Shown here piece after piece: positions 8,034 to 15,738 of a stretch of 37,507 bases of DNA. The notes beneath the pieces are model-generated. The model saw only the letters and a program-made list of their open reading frames with translations. It did not search any database and was not told the DNA's origin. The position numbers were made by a program, and so were the translations under genes. The stretch is from an uncultured Flavobacteriales bacterium. GTDB taxonomy: Bacteria; Bacteroidota; Bacteroidia; Flavobacteriales_G; Salibacteraceae. How positions within the stretch are numbered: position 1 is the stretch's first letter; every line of letters starts with the position of its first letter. The stretch covers positions 1-37,507 of the forward strand of contig CAJXNO010000025.1 of the NCBI GenBank assembly GCA_913057205.1, read 5' to 3'.

Positions 8034-8050
8034 GCCGCGCTTCGCGCGGC
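8034..8050 (-). terminator. GC-rich palindrome at the end of the racemase operon
   Basis: GCCGCGC, a TTC spacer and GCGCGGC form a perfect 7-bp stem that touches the stop codon of the last operon gene. On the minus strand it is followed by GGTATTAGGTATTAGG rather than a T-run, so it is either a weak or factor-assisted terminator or a REP-like element linked to the heptamer repeat. Confidence 0.45.
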
Positions 8051-9117
8051 TAAACCACCTTCTTCTCAATATAATCCGAACTCATCAACGCCAGTGCGCC
8101 CATGTACTTCAATCGGAAGGGAACGAGGTCGCCTACTTTGTAGCGGGTTTGTTCTCCCAGGTCGAGTACAATCATATCGCTGCTGGCTCCTGTGATCTCA
8201 ATGTGCTTGTGCTCGGGGATGAGGAACTCCGGTGAGATGTCGAGTAGCCCCAGGTCAAGAATAGCTCGATAAGCAGTCTTGCCACGATCGGCATCGTCTA
8301 CTTCAAAGACCTCTCCAGACGGATTCGCTTCCATCTCACCGATTGGTACTTTGGGCTTTTCAATGATCTCAATGACTTCCGCGTAAAGCTTGATCACATC
8401 GCCTTTCATGCCCTTGATCACCTTGCCAGAGAAGAGGTTCAATCCGAAATACAGGGTTTCACCTACCCGAAAGTGGTTGATGCCTTTGGGCAGCTGCTTT
8501 TTCAGAATAAGCGGAATCACCACGCTGGTTCCGCCCGTCACCCACGGAATCTTCTGGTTGAATTTTACTTCTACCAACTGCTTGTACAGACTGAGCTGAA
8601 TCAACTTGTCGTGCGATGGCATCACCCCATGCAGGCAGTTCAGGTTGGTTCCAAAGCTTACCACCTCGATGTTCGGTAGCTCAAAGACTTGCTCGTAGAA
8701 ATCCACCAGGTCTTCACCTAATACGCCCTCACGTAGGTCGCCCATCTCCACCATGATCACCACTTTGTGCACCTTGTTCTGGCGCTTCGCCTCTTCACTC
8801 AGCCATTTAATGGTTTGGATCTGGGTGTTGAAACTTACATCTGCATACTTCACAATGCTCTTGATGCTGCGTTTTGCTGGAGGCTTGATATAAACGGTCT
8901 GGATGTCTGGATTGATCTTTTTCACCAATTGCAGATTGCTGATGCGTGAATCACAGATTTCCGGTATACCCGTTTCACAGAGGATCTTAACGTAGTCGTA
9001 GTTCCCGCAGAGCAACTTTGAAACAATGGACCAATGAATGTTTCGCTCTTCAAAGAATTGATGCAAGAACGTATAGTTGTGCTTAAGCTTCGCTTTATCA
9101 AAGGTGATGAATGCCAT
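8050..9117 (-). CDS. Alanine/ornithine racemase-like PLP enzyme (YhfX/Orr type)
   Basis: The 355-residue protein belongs to the fold-type III PLP enzymes of the alanine racemase superfamily, on the branch of alanine/ornithine racemases. WSIVSKLLCGN supplies the PLP lysine (Lys34). VEMGDLREGV, GTNLNCLHGV and VTGGTSVVIPL match the conserved barrel strands of that branch, and HFRVGETLYFG is its phosphate-side motif. These enzymes invert free L- or D-amino acids in the cytoplasm. It is last in a five-gene operon, seven bases after a canonical alanine racemase, so it likely has a different substrate, such as ornithine, lysine or another non-alanine amino acid. The substrate is not readable from the sequence. 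Confidence 0.85.
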   Translation of the reverse strand: MAFITFDKAKLKHNYTFLHQFFEERNIHWSIVSKLLCGNYDYVKILCETGIPEICDSRISNLQLVKKINPDIQTVYIKPPAKRSIKSIVKYADVSFNTQIQTIKWLSEEAKRQNKVHKVVIMVEMGDLREGVLGEDLVDFYEQVFELPNIEVVSFGTNLNCLHGVMPSHDKLIQLSLYKQLVEVKFNQKIPWVTGGTSVVIPLILKKQLPKGINHFRVGETLYFGLNLFSGKVIKGMKGDVIKLYAEVIEIIEKPKVPIGEMEANPSGEVFEVDDADRGKTAYRAILDLGLLDISPEFLIPEHKHIEITGASSDMIVLDLGEQTRYKVGDLVPFRLKYMGALALMSSDYIEKKVV

Positions 9118-9124
9118 ACCTGTT

Positions 9125-10270
9125 CTATTTCACTACCCGGGGAATGCCGCTCGGTAGTCGTGTCAATAACTCGTAATTCAATTGGTTTACCGCTTCGCTG
9201 AAACTTGCAACGGTGATCTCAAGGTCGCCGTCATGGCCGATCAAGGTCACCTCATCGCCCTTGCTGGGAGATGCCACTTCCGTAAGGTCTAGCGCAACGC
9301 AGTTCATGTTCACGGTACCGATCACTTGAACACGTGTGCCGTTTACCAAGGCCCTTCCTTGGTTGCTCAATGAGCGGGTAAATCCATGTCCGTATCCTAC
9401 GGGTACAATGCCCATGGTGATGTCGCGCTGGGCGAGGTAGGAGGTGCCATAACCCACAAATTCGCCTTTCTCGATCTGCTTCACACTCATCAAGTGACTC
9501 TTCCAACTGATCAGTCTGCGCAGTGGCTCTCGGTGAGAATGCTTTTTCGTGTACTCGATAAAGGTCTCCATACTGGGCCAGAAGCCGTATTGGAGAATGC
9601 CCACCCGTACCATGTCGAGCATCATCTCAGGAAAGCGCAACATGGCTGCAGAACAGCATGCGTGGCGGTACTTTGGTTTCAGCTCATGCTTGTTAAACCA
9701 CCGCAAGACACGCTTGAACTCCTTGATCTGGTCTTTGATGCGGTAGTAATTCTTAATGCTTTCTGCACCGGCAAAGTGGGTGCATAACCCAGTGAATTCC
9801 AAATGTGCAGCGTTCTCTTCCAGCAGCTGTGCTACCTGGTTCAAATCCTTGGACTCAAAACCAGTCCGGTGCATGCCGGTTTCTACTTCAATGTGCAGTT
9901 TCACTTGCTTGCCGAGGTCTTCTGCCAATCGGATGGCTTTCTGCAAGCGCTCCAATTCAAAGACCCACACCTCAATACCATTGTCAATCGCCCAAGCTAG
10001 TCCGCCATCGTCTACCGACCCCATGATCATGATCTTAGAACGGGGCTGTTTTACCTCAAACACGCGTTGCGCCTCATCTGTACTATACACCGAAAAGTGA
10101 TCGATGCCACAATCTTCTGCCAGCGGAACGTACTCTTCAATACCGTGCCCGTAGGCGTTTCCTTTCACAACGGAACTGAGTAAGCGTTCCGGACCGATCT
10201 GCTCTCTGATGAAGCTCAGGTTATTCTCCAGTGCCGCCTGCTCGATCTCGATGATGGAGGTTTCAAACAT
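9125..10270 (-). CDS. alr: Alanine racemase
   Basis: The 381-residue length is typical of Alr. SVVKGNAYGHG carries the PLP lysine (Lys36), with Gly in place of the usual Ala two residues on. EVETGMHRTGF is the conserved M-x-R-x-G segment. The catalytic tyrosine is in VGYGTSY, and GTVNMNCVALDLT completes the C-terminal domain. The enzyme makes D-alanine for peptidoglycan or uses D-alanine as a nutrient. The start overlaps the amidohydrolase stop by 8 bp, which indicates translational coupling. Because it sits with a transporter, an acetyltransferase and a deacylase rather than with mur genes, a catabolic or recycling role is possible; the cell-wall role is the default. Confidence 0.93.
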   Translation of the reverse strand: MFETSIIEIEQAALENNLSFIREQIGPERLLSSVVKGNAYGHGIEEYVPLAEDCGIDHFSVYSTDEAQRVFEVKQPRSKIMIMGSVDDGGLAWAIDNGIEVWVFELERLQKAIRLAEDLGKQVKLHIEVETGMHRTGFESKDLNQVAQLLEENAAHLEFTGLCTHFAGAESIKNYYRIKDQIKEFKRVLRWFNKHELKPKYRHACCSAAMLRFPEMMLDMVRVGILQYGFWPSMETFIEYTKKHSHREPLRRLISWKSHLMSVKQIEKGEFVGYGTSYLAQRDITMGIVPVGYGHGFTRSLSNQGRALVNGTRVQVIGTVNMNCVALDLTEVASPSKGDEVTLIGHDGDLEITVASFSEAVNQLNYELLTRLPSGIPRVVK

Positions 10271-11408
10271 CGTTTATCATGGATTTTACGGTTTCATAAA
10301 ACAAGGCAACGCCGGTTGCTGTGATCTCATCCGGGTAGTCGTAATCGGGATTGTGTAGAGCAGGGGTGTCTTCGCCAGAGCCCAGTCCCAACATGGCGCC
10401 TGGTATGTGCTGGGTGAACAATCCGAAATCCTCTCCCCACGGAAACGGTTCCGACTTTTCTTTCATAGACAGACCAAGTATTTCGCCCGCCTTGCGGATG
10501 TGTGCTACTACGCCTTCATCATTCTTGTTCGCTGCAAAGGCGGCCGTGATTTCGTAGGTAACCCCAAGTTGATCCTCAGAAGTGCGTTCGTTGATGTAGG
10601 CTTTCAAGCGCTCTGTTGCGGCTTCCATGGTCTCTTGGGTCCAGCTGCGAATGGTAAAGTGGATCTCTCCGTAACCCGCAGAGATGCCATAGTCCTGGGA
10701 GCCGATCATTACATGCACCGGGGTGAGCAGATGATAGTCAGTATGCTCTTCGTCTGTCTGCTCGTTTGCTTTCGCGAATGCGATGATGTCTGCGATGGCG
10801 TAGCTTGGATTATTTCCCTTCAAAGGTTCAGCTGCATGCGAGGTCTTGCCTTGAAGTTTTACGATGAGGCTGTGAACGGCTGGCGTGAAGCTCTCTGTTT
10901 TGTACAGCAATTGATGCATAGGCGCACCCGGAATGTTGTGCAAGGCAATCGCATGATCATAGCTGGATACGTCAAATGAATCATCCGCTAATACGCCCTT
11001 CGCGCCTTCACCGATCTCTTCTGCAGGCTGAAAGAGGATGCTAACCTTTCCACCCGATAGCGCTTCTTCGTGTAAACGTTCTGCCAACCCTAAGCCAATG
11101 GTGGTGTGACCGTCATGACCACACTTATGCGAAACACCTGCTTTGGTACTCTTATGATCAAAGGTGTTGATCTCCTCGATGGGAAGCGCATCAATGTCTA
11201 CTCGAACCAAGATAGACGGCCCGTCTCCAAAATCAAAATCAAGCAAAACTCCGTACTGGCCAACACTCCTTCCTTGCCTTCCAATCCGCTGCTCTAAAAA
11301 GGATTGGATGAAGGCTTGTGTTTCCTGCTCTTGTCCGGATAGTTCTGGCTTGCTGTGCAGCGTCCTGCGCGCCTCAACAAGATGTGATGCTGTTTTCATG
11401 GTGATCAT
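10263..11408 (-). CDS. M20 family amidohydrolase (N-acyl-amino-acid hydrolase type)
   Basis: The 381 residues show the M20D (HipO/AbgB-like) pattern: RRTLHSKPELSGQE at the start, HKCGHDGHTT with a metal-binding Cys and His pair, QPAEEIGEGAKG with the catalytic Glu pair, SHAAEP for the dimerisation-domain His, and FPWGEDFG with a terminal metal-ligand region. The family removes acyl groups from N-acyl amino acids or aminoacyl conjugates using two metal ions in the cytoplasm. An ATG two codons inside (MKTAS) is an alternative start. It overlaps the acetyltransferase gene upstream by 4 bp and alr downstream by 8 bp. In this operon it would release free amino acids for the racemases. Confidence 0.9.
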   Translation of the reverse strand: MITMKTASHLVEARRTLHSKPELSGQEQETQAFIQSFLEQRIGRQGRSVGQYGVLLDFDFGDGPSILVRVDIDALPIEEINTFDHKSTKAGVSHKCGHDGHTTIGLGLAERLHEEALSGGKVSILFQPAEEIGEGAKGVLADDSFDVSSYDHAIALHNIPGAPMHQLLYKTESFTPAVHSLIVKLQGKTSHAAEPLKGNNPSYAIADIIAFAKANEQTDEEHTDYHLLTPVHVMIGSQDYGISAGYGEIHFTIRSWTQETMEAATERLKAYINERTSEDQLGVTYEITAAFAANKNDEGVVAHIRKAGEILGLSMKEKSEPFPWGEDFGLFTQHIPGAMLGLGSGEDTPALHNPDYDYPDEITATGVALFYETVKSMINDV

Positions 11409-11839
11409 CGCGCCAGGCGCATTTCAAGGTATTTATTGGTGAATCCGAGCTTCTCGTATAGGAACTTCGCGGGATTTTTAGGTTCAACGTGCAACGCAAT
11501 GTCGCCTTTACACAGCTTGATGGCGTTGCGCATCAGTTCCTTCCCGTAGCCCTTGCCACGATGTGCTTTATCCATTGCAATGTAGACCAAAATATTCTCG
11601 GGAATAAACTTGCTCATGCCGGTTTCATTCACCACAACGGCTCCGATGATGGCTTCATCCACAATACCGAGCAGTACAAAGCCTCCACGATCATGCACGT
11701 AGTTCAAACATTTCTGAATGTCTTCCTTCGGGTCGCCGTATTCTTCCAAGTGCTTGTGAAGGAAGTCTACGATGCGCTGGTCGCTGTAAACTTCGTCTCG
11801 TCCTGATTTTGCATTGATGAGTTTGGGTTGCATCTCCAT
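11405..11839 (-). CDS. GNAT family N-acetyltransferase
   Basis: A 144-residue single-domain GNAT. The acetyl-CoA pyrophosphate loop is AHRGKGYGKELM (Q/R-x-x-G-x-G/A), preceded by the beta-4 strand ENILVYIAMD and followed by LHVEPKNPAKFLYEKLGF, the usual beta-5/alpha-4 motif. It should acetylate an amine of a small molecule or peptide. The neighbourhood (deacylase, two racemases, transporter) suggests an amino acid or derivative. The stop overlaps the amidohydrolase start (ATGA) and the start lies two bases after the symporter stop. Confidence 0.88.
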   Translation of the reverse strand: MEMQPKLINAKSGRDEVYSDQRIVDFLHKHLEEYGDPKEDIQKCLNYVHDRGGFVLLGIVDEAIIGAVVVNETGMSKFIPENILVYIAMDKAHRGKGYGKELMRNAIKLCKGDIALHVEPKNPAKFLYEKLGFTNKYLEMRLAR

Positions 11840-11841
11840 CT

Positions 11842-13284
11842 TTACGTGGTTTTCGTGATTTGATTAGGGTTATGTATGAGTTGTACGATCAGGTAACTGA
11901 TCAAGGATAAGGTGAGTCCTGCGGCTATGGGATCCAGTCCCAACGGGAGCTGCGCATCCACTAAAATCAATAATAGGGTAGTGCATCCGCCAAGGAACAT
12001 GGACGCGAAAGCCGCATAGCTCGATTTTCGCTTGCCATACAAGCCGAAGAGCACCGGGACAAACAACCCGGATACCATGAAGGCGTAGGAGTACAGCATG
12101 AGTTCCAATACGTTCCGCATGTACAATCCGATCAACAAAGCCACCGCTCCAATAGCGAAGGTCACCACTTGACTGATCCGCAGTTCTTGCTTGTGGCCAA
12201 ATGGGAAGAAGCGATGCAGGATGTCGCTCACTACATTGCCTGAACAGGCCATCAAGCAGCTGTCTGCTGTGCTGAGTATCGCGCTGAAGTAGGCAGACAT
12301 CATCAAGCCCATCAATCCAACAGGCAGGATCTCTCGCAACAAGAGCGGAAGACCCAGTTCAGGGTCCATGTCGCTCACCAAGGCATAACCTTCGGTCAAG
12401 AACATCCCCTGGTCGGCAGCTACCCGACCGAAGAGTCCAAGTGCCACTCCCATAAAGGCCATGATGGGCCATTCAAACAAGCCGGCGATGTACCATGCTT
12501 TGCGTGCCTCCTTTTCGCTTCTGCTCGCGTAAATGCGCTGATAGAGCGTCATACCGATGAACCAAATGGGAATGATCGTGATGGCCCAATTCAAAATGGT
12601 GGGACCGTCAATGTTCGTGAGTTCAAGCATTTCGGGCTGCACCGACATGCGAATGCCTTCCCAGCCACCGATGCTGTAGTAGCCGAGTGGGAGTCCGATG
12701 AAGATCAGTCCGGCCAGCAGGATGATCCACTGCACGGTATCTGTATAGATGACGGCCTTGATGCCGCCCAACACGGTGTAAACCACCGCGATGGCTCCCA
12801 TGATGATGAGGGCGTGTTCTAAGCTCAGGTCGGTAAAGGTGCTCGAGGCCAGCTTAGCACCCGCGAGGATCTGTGAGGAAGTGAATCCCAAGTAACCCAC
12901 AGCAGAGATGATCGCAGCGAGCAGCGCTACATTTTTACCATACCACTGCTCAAACAGCTGTGGAAAGGTGAAGAGGTTCACTTTTTTTCCGATCTCAAAG
13001 ACACGAGGAATGAGGAATGCAGCTGCGAGCCACGCTCCAATCAGTCCGGTAAACAACATCCAAGAACCGCTGAGTCCCATCGTGAAGCCCAATCCGCCGA
13101 GGCCAATGCTGAAACCACCGCCTACATCAGTAGCTACTACCGACAAGCCGATGTGCCAGCTGCCCATGTTGCGTCCGCCCACATAGTAGTCTTCTTGGCC
13201 TTGGTTACTGCGAAAGAAGTAGTAACCCACGCCGAGCATGGCCAACATGTAAACGATGAATATGGTGAGGTCTATCCAGTGCAT
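11842..13284 (-). CDS. Sodium:solute symporter (SSS family), first gene of racemase operon
   Basis: The 480-residue protein has about 13 transmembrane helices. The sodium:solute symporter pattern is clear: GRNMGSWHIGLSVVATDVGGG in TM1, a GGIKAVIYTDTVQW segment and AILSTADSCLMACSGNVVSDI in TM8, with Na2-site Ser/Thr residues. Substrate is unknown; with amino-acid genes behind it, an amino acid or N-acyl amino acid is plausible. The gene heads a five-gene minus-strand operon with gaps of 2 bp or overlaps, preceded by a 115-base leader and a TACCTTTG promoter element. Confidence 0.9.
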   Translation of the reverse strand: MHWIDLTIFIVYMLAMLGVGYYFFRSNQGQEDYYVGGRNMGSWHIGLSVVATDVGGGFSIGLGGLGFTMGLSGSWMLFTGLIGAWLAAAFLIPRVFEIGKKVNLFTFPQLFEQWYGKNVALLAAIISAVGYLGFTSSQILAGAKLASSTFTDLSLEHALIIMGAIAVVYTVLGGIKAVIYTDTVQWIILLAGLIFIGLPLGYYSIGGWEGIRMSVQPEMLELTNIDGPTILNWAITIIPIWFIGMTLYQRIYASRSEKEARKAWYIAGLFEWPIMAFMGVALGLFGRVAADQGMFLTEGYALVSDMDPELGLPLLLREILPVGLMGLMMSAYFSAILSTADSCLMACSGNVVSDILHRFFPFGHKQELRISQVVTFAIGAVALLIGLYMRNVLELMLYSYAFMVSGLFVPVLFGLYGKRKSSYAAFASMFLGGCTTLLLILVDAQLPLGLDPIAAGLTLSLISYLIVQLIHNPNQITKTT

Positions 13285-13404
13285 CCCGCAGGCTCTCTCG
13301 CTAAACTAGCGGATGAGCTTATGCTGTTTCGGATGATTCAACTTTGATGAAAAGTTCCGTGGTACGGTGGATAGCATTGTTCTTTGTGTTTTCAAAGTTC
13401 CCTA

Positions 13405-13437
13405 CAAAGGTAAACAACCAAAAATGGTATTGTTCAA
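13405..13437 (-). promoter_or_regulatory. Promoter of the symporter-racemase operon (TACCTTTG with TTG at -33)
   Basis: On the minus strand TACCTTTG (13412 to 13405) is an exact TAnnTTTG. TTG at 13437-13435 precedes it by 22 bases, as in Bacteroidota primary-sigma promoters. The predicted leader to the symporter ATG is about 115 bases; I see no riboswitch fold in it that I could name. Confidence 0.55.
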
Positions 13438-13446
13438 GACCACTGC

Positions 13447-14196
13447 TTAGCGGATGAATAAGCCTTTAACCTGCATCTTTTCATAGAAGGTAAAGAGGGC
13501 AGGAGCAACATCGCTGTAAGCGGTTGATACATCGGATTGAGCAGTTGCTTTGTTGTATGCCGTTTCTATTGGCAATGCAGCTTCAGCCAAGAGCTCAAGG
13601 ATGTTCGCTAAGAGTGGGGTCAAGTTGATGAAATGCACCTTTCCTTCGGTCTGATCACGAAAGCCTAAACAATGGTAATCACCTTGATCACTCGGCGTAA
13701 TCATTCGGGCATTCTTCTGATGTACAGGATAGGAGAACCGCATGATTTCATGCTCTGGGTTCAACACCCAAGCATCTTTACGTGGATCCTTACATGCGAC
13801 CTTCGGTATGCTTTTGTTTGGCATCATGTGGAGTTCAATTTCCTTCCACTCAAATGTCAGTAAATCAATTATAAAAGGGTGCTTAACCTTAAGTGAAGCT
13901 TGATTATGTTCTACGAACCCAATGAGCTCTTCTGGCATGCGCCAGATTTGTGGATGCGCGCAGCGGTGCTGCTCAAAAAAGTCGTTCACCAACACGGCCC
14001 ACTCTTTGGTTCGCAAGGCATTCTTCGCGAGGGGGTAGCTGCGATCAAGCGCGTCGCGTACATTGTTGAATACAAGTCGGCGATAGGTGGCGATGCGACC
14101 AGCGGTAATACCCTCCAGCGTTGGCGTTTCACCATCTCTGCAATATGCGGCAAGCTGTGCCTGCTGTTGGTGTGTATGCTTACTCAGCATCGACAT
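13447..14196 (-). CDS. hvfC: HvfC/BufC-like DUF2063 protein, partner of the MNIO enzyme
   Basis: The 249-residue protein has the N-terminal DUF2063 signature: helices with AAYCRDGETP, RIATYRRLVFNNVRDALDRSYPLAKNAL and FFEQH-like DFFEQHRCAHPQIWRMPEELIGFV. The C-terminal half is a winged-helix-like domain ending LFTFYEKMQVKGLFIR. DUF2063 proteins bind precursor peptides and present them to DUF692 oxidases in HvfABC/bufferin pathways. The gene overlaps the DUF692 gene by 17 bp; a second ATG two codons in would shorten the overlap. It is the last gene of the sigma-factor operon, and no clear terminator follows before the next gene. Confidence 0.85.
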   Translation of the reverse strand: MSMLSKHTHQQQAQLAAYCRDGETPTLEGITAGRIATYRRLVFNNVRDALDRSYPLAKNALRTKEWAVLVNDFFEQHRCAHPQIWRMPEELIGFVEHNQASLKVKHPFIIDLLTFEWKEIELHMMPNKSIPKVACKDPRKDAWVLNPEHEIMRFSYPVHQKNARMITPSDQGDYHCLGFRDQTEGKVHFINLTPLLANILELLAEAALPIETAYNKATAQSDVSTAYSDVAPALFTFYEKMQVKGLFIR

Positions 14197-15010
14197 GCTT
14201 CCATTGTGCTTGTGCGATGGCTTCTAACTGCTGCATTTCCATTTTTAGGGCATCAAGTTCGGGAATGTTGAAGTCGCGTTCGAGTAGGATCGGTACCGGT
14301 GCATCCAATTGCTGAATGGCATAGGCGTAGAGGTCATAGACCGGATTGATGATCGCTTCGCCGTGTGTATCGATGATGAGGTCGTCTGCAACCTGTTCAT
14401 GTCCTGCCATGTGGATGTAACGCACATTCTTCTTGTGTAGGCCATCTATGAAGGCCTTGGCGTCGTAGCCATGATTGAAGGCGTTCACGTAAATGTTGTT
14501 GATGTCGAACAGCAATCCGCAGCCAGACTGTTGTAAGATCTCATTGATGAACTCCAGCTCGGTCATTTCCGCAGCCAGAGGGGTGTAGTAGGATACGATC
14601 TCCAAGATCAGGGGTCTACCCAAGAAGTTCTGCACTTGATCGATGCGGTCTACCACATGAGCAATGGCGTCCTTTCGAAAGGGGATTGGTAGTAGGTCAT
14701 ACAAGTGAGCGTTGTCTACTTGGCTGTAGCTTAGGTGCTCTGAATAGACATCGATCTCCCAATCGTCTAGAAAGGTCTTGATGTTACGCAGCAATGAACG
14801 GTCCAGCGGGTCGGGACTGCCAATGGAAAGAGAGAGGCCGTGCGTGTAGATGGGATAGCGCTCAGCTACGCGCTCGAGTTGTTTTCTCCAATATCCGCCT
14901 ACCCCAAACCAATTCTCGGGAGCAACCTCCACGAAAGCGGGTTCTAGTCCAGGCGTTTCAAAGAAAGCCTCACCAAAGTCTTTTCGGTATCCTAGTCCAA
15001 CGTGCTGCAT
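14180..15010 (-). CDS. hvfB: HvfB-like MNIO (DUF692) peptide-modifying iron enzyme
   Basis: The 276-residue TIM-barrel protein has the full DUF692 ligand set: VAPENWFG, THGLSLSIG (His57), YSEHLSY (Glu91, His92), LEIVSYY (Glu137), FDINNIYVNAFNHG (Asp169, Asn171, His180), IHMAGH (His200, His204), IDTHGEAI (Asp214, His216) and LLERDFNIP (Glu244, Asp246). MNIOs bind two or three irons and oxidise peptide Cys residues; HvfB-type enzymes make oxazolone-thioamide groups. The start MQHVGLG is preferred to a TTG seven codons upstream because that TTG lies inside a terminator-like hairpin. It sits 51 bases after the precursor gene and overlaps hvfC. Confidence 0.93.
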   Translation of the reverse strand: MQHVGLGYRKDFGEAFFETPGLEPAFVEVAPENWFGVGGYWRKQLERVAERYPIYTHGLSLSIGSPDPLDRSLLRNIKTFLDDWEIDVYSEHLSYSQVDNAHLYDLLPIPFRKDAIAHVVDRIDQVQNFLGRPLILEIVSYYTPLAAEMTELEFINEILQQSGCGLLFDINNIYVNAFNHGYDAKAFIDGLHKKNVRYIHMAGHEQVADDLIIDTHGEAIINPVYDLYAYAIQQLDAPVPILLERDFNIPELDALKMEMQQLEAIAQAQWKHVDAE

Positions 15011-15048
15011 AACAAAAACATGCCAGAACAATTGACTGTCCTGGCATG
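15011..15048 (-). terminator. Terminator-like hairpin between hvfA and hvfB (attenuator candidate)
   Basis: On the minus strand CATGCCAG and CTGGCATG form a perfect 8-bp stem, extended by ACA/TGT after one mismatch around a six-base loop, and followed at once by TTTTTGTT. It starts 13 bases after the precursor stop. The hvfB start codon comes directly after the T-tract. This is the shape of a partial intrinsic terminator that would leave much more precursor mRNA than enzyme mRNA. Confidence 0.7.
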
Positions 15049-15061
15049 CATTAACGTTTGC

Positions 15062-15487
15062 TTAGTTCGGGTTGTTCCCGGTCTTCTTGTTCGAGTTGTC
15101 TAGTTCTTTCTTGCGAGAGCGTGGCGCGTCTGCTGACTTGCCTTTGGCGTCGTTGCTGCTCTTCATCTCGTGGTTGTCCTTAGCGGTGCCGCCACACTTG
15201 CCCTCACCACACTTTCCTTCGCCGCATTTGTGTTCAGCGGCTTTGGATTCTGATGCGCTTGATGAGCTCTTTTCTTCACCACACTTTCCTTCGCCACACT
15301 TGGCTTCCGGAGACTTGAATGGACTGCTCGTGTTTGAGAGCAATTCTGCACGCAGTTCTCCGCCTGTTCCGAGGTCGTCGAATGCGATGAGTTCGCTGGC
15401 AGTGGCTGTACTTCCTGCGATGGCTCCGGTCATCAGCGTGCCGGTCAATAAAGCGCCAAAGCGCTTGCTAACATTTCTGTTTTTCAT
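15062..15487 (-). CDS. hvfA: HvfA-like Cys-rich precursor peptide of a modified metallophore
   Basis: The 141-residue precursor has a basic N-terminus and one hydrophobic stretch (about 9-31, GALLTGTLMTGAIAGSTATA) resembling a signal or anchor, then SELIAFDDLGTGGELRAELL, a conserved HvfA-type leader. The core holds five Cys (64, 69, 88, 93, 98), each in xxKCG: EAKCG, EGKCG, EHKCG, EGKCG, EGKCG, in two clusters split by a Ser/Ala linker. A Lys/Asp/Asn-rich tail of about 40 residues follows. In HvfA the EGKCG cysteines become copper-binding oxazolone-thioamides. It lies directly upstream of hvfB and hvfC and downstream of a sigma/anti-sigma pair. Modification and metal are inferred from the family. 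Confidence 0.9.
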   Translation of the reverse strand: MKNRNVSKRFGALLTGTLMTGAIAGSTATASELIAFDDLGTGGELRAELLSNTSSPFKSPEAKCGEGKCGEEKSSSSASESKAAEHKCGEGKCGEGKCGGTAKDNHEMKSSNDAKGKSADAPRSRKKELDNSNKKTGNNPN

Positions 15488-15506
15488 ATAAAGATGGATT
15501 AATTGG

Positions 15507-15734
15507 TTACGTTGTTTGGTCGAGCTTCGCCTTTAGGATGGCCTTCTCATTGGAAGTCAGTCCTTCCTTTTCAGCAAAGTGCTTCATCTCTTGGTCGATC
15601 ATGGTTTGTTGACGGTCAAAGAAGCGACAGTATTTGCACAACAACAAATGCACAAACAGGCGAAACCGGTCCATCTGACGGGTCTTATGCTCGTGTTTCA
15701 TTACACTCAGTTGTGTAGCTTCCTTGCAGTTCAT
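15507..15734 (-). CDS. Zinc-finger anti-sigma factor (ZAS type), small
   Basis: The 75-residue protein has HLLLCKYCRFF, an H-x3-C-x2-C zinc motif (His29, Cys33, Cys36), and an N-terminal MNCKEATQLS that matches the opening helix of ZAS proteins. It lacks a transmembrane helix, so it would act in the cytoplasm. The C-terminal half is a basic amphipathic helix. Four bases separate it from the upstream ECF sigma gene. ZAS factors bind and inhibit their ECF partner until a signal (often thiol oxidation or metal) releases it. A direct metal or thiol response through its Cys residues is inference. Confidence 0.85.
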   Translation of the reverse strand: MNCKEATQLSVMKHEHKTRQMDRFRLFVHLLLCKYCRFFDRQQTMIDQEMKHFAEKEGLTSNEKAILKAKLDQTT

Positions 15735-15738
15735 CGTT

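Noticed and set aside
15011-15031. TTG start of hvfB giving MFWHVFV
   Set aside because: It lies inside the terminator-like hairpin, and the added residues are its stem read as protein. The ATG at 15010 matches the family start.
15072-15491. Plus-strand open frame of 139 codons opposite hvfA
   Set aside because: It is the antisense of the KCG repeat region (LPSPHFPSPHL pattern) with no signal or motif; the minus-strand gene is supported by its context.
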